DNA of 23,308 nucleotides from CAZYTO01 sp964650405 (GTDB taxonomy: Bacteria > Acidobacteriota > Thermoanaerobaculia > Gp7-AA8). Below, piece by piece: positions 22,801 to 23,308 of this stretch. Position 1 is the first letter of the stretch; each line of letters opens with the position of its first letter. Made by a program: the position numbers and the translations under genes. The notes under the pieces were generated by a model. It was not told the DNA's origin and ran no database searches. It worked only from the letters and a program-made list of their open reading frames with translations. The stretch lies in the NCBI GenBank assembly GCA_964650405.1, contig CAZYTO010000054.1, forward strand, positions 1 to 23,308, in the 5' to 3' direction.

Positions 22801-23308
22801 CTAGAGGCCCAGCGATTTCTCGTCGCCGTCCGCGAGGATCCTCACCAGCTCGTCGTAAAAGTAATTCGACGACTTCCGCACTTCCTCACTGATGCGCTCG
22901 TCGTACATCTGGCGGCTGCGGTCGATGTCTTCCTTCAGCCGCTCGTACAGGTCCTTGTTCTTGCGACCCTGATCAACCTTCGATTCGTTGTAGAGCTTGA
23001 TCTCGGACACGAGAAGCCGGGCGAAGCGGCGAGCCTCATCGTGCTTTTTGGCGTCTTCGGTCTGTGGGCCGCCGGGCCCGGCGCCGGGACGGACACCGGC
23101 AGGCGGAACGTACTGCGTGGAGGGGCGATCGTCGCCGGCCGCAGGCGCGGAAGGGGGGCTCGGTGGTGCCACCTTCGGCGCGGGCGCCACGGTCGTCGCA
23201 CCGCCGAAGTCCTCCTCGGTCGGCACGTTGAACGAGGGCCGCGCTGAGGAGATCATTTCGCGCATCTGCGCGGCGGAGAACGCGACGGTCTGCCCCGTCT
23301 CGGCTCCG
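22801..23308 (-). CDS. Unrecognised protein with a charged helical C terminus (5' end outside window)
   Basis: The frame stays open to the window edge, so the gene starts outside; a Met at 23265 is probably internal because the codons before it (ending GQTVAFSAAQ) look like coding sequence. The visible part has a Pro/Ala-rich disordered linker (about 20 to 80 residues after that Met) and then a conserved-looking charged helical domain with EARRFARLLVSEIKLYNESK and SNYFYDELVRILADGD (split). I do not recognise it securely. I have an impression of similar C termini behind an N-terminal zinc ribbon in Acidobacteriota, but that part is not in the window. It precedes the lytic transglycosylase gene by 30 bases on the same strand. 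Confidence 0.7.
   Translation of the reverse strand, partial: GAETGQTVAFSAAQMREMISSARPSFNVPTEEDFGGATTVAPAPKVAPPSPPSAPAAGDDRPSTQYVPPAGVRPGAGPGGPQTEDAKKHDEARRFARLLVSEIKLYNESKVDQGRKNKDLYERLKEDIDRSRQMYDERISEEVRKSSNYFYDELVRILADGDEKSLGL

Overview
This is a GC-rich bacterial chromosome segment, most likely from an Acidobacteriota member. The strongest taxonomic hint is the secreted von Willebrand factor A protein at 16779-18563, which resembles the 'VWFA-related' family that is abundant in Acidobacteriota. The mix of housekeeping genes fits, but no rRNA or tRNA is present, so the assignment is an inference. Almost all genes lie on the minus strand and are tightly packed, often with 4-base ATGA stop/start overlaps. 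Only the VWA gene and the gene after it are on the plus strand.

Layout, left to right. 6-4555: a membrane/envelope pair (DUF2339 multi-spanning protein followed by a short DUF3999-like exported protein), separated by a strong intrinsic terminator from an OPT-family transporter (4637-7189). 7270-10583: uvrA (divergent form) with a small lipoprotein directly downstream. 10584-11028: a 445-base intergenic region holding seven copies of a 22-base tandem repeat. 11029-12021: aldo/keto reductase. 12135-16753: a compact run (mobB-like, HAD phosphatase, SerB-like phosphatase, class V aminotransferase, serA) that appears to encode the whole phosphorylated serine pathway, with a 161-base inverted repeat between the aminotransferase and serA. 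16779-19555: divergent VWA protein and a periplasmic-binding-protein-like protein that has no signal peptide. 19567-20432: a lower-GC patch with an apparent gene-end remnant and a probable BrnT-like/PD-(D/E)XK nuclease fusion. 20512-23308: a Slt-type lytic transglycosylase and the 3' part of an unrecognised gene.

How the genes work together. SerA oxidises 3-phosphoglycerate, the class V aminotransferase most plausibly serves as the phosphoserine aminotransferase, and the SerB-like HAD enzyme removes the phosphate. A second HAD enzyme (phosphoglycolate phosphatase-like) and a MobB-like P-loop protein are translationally coupled upstream.

The least ordinary parts are the BrnT/PD-(D/E)XK fusion with its compositional shift and adjacent remnant, the 22-base repeat array upstream of uvrA, and the long inverted repeat placed exactly between a stop codon and the serA ribosome binding site. 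No CRISPR array, transposase, integrase or RNA gene was seen.
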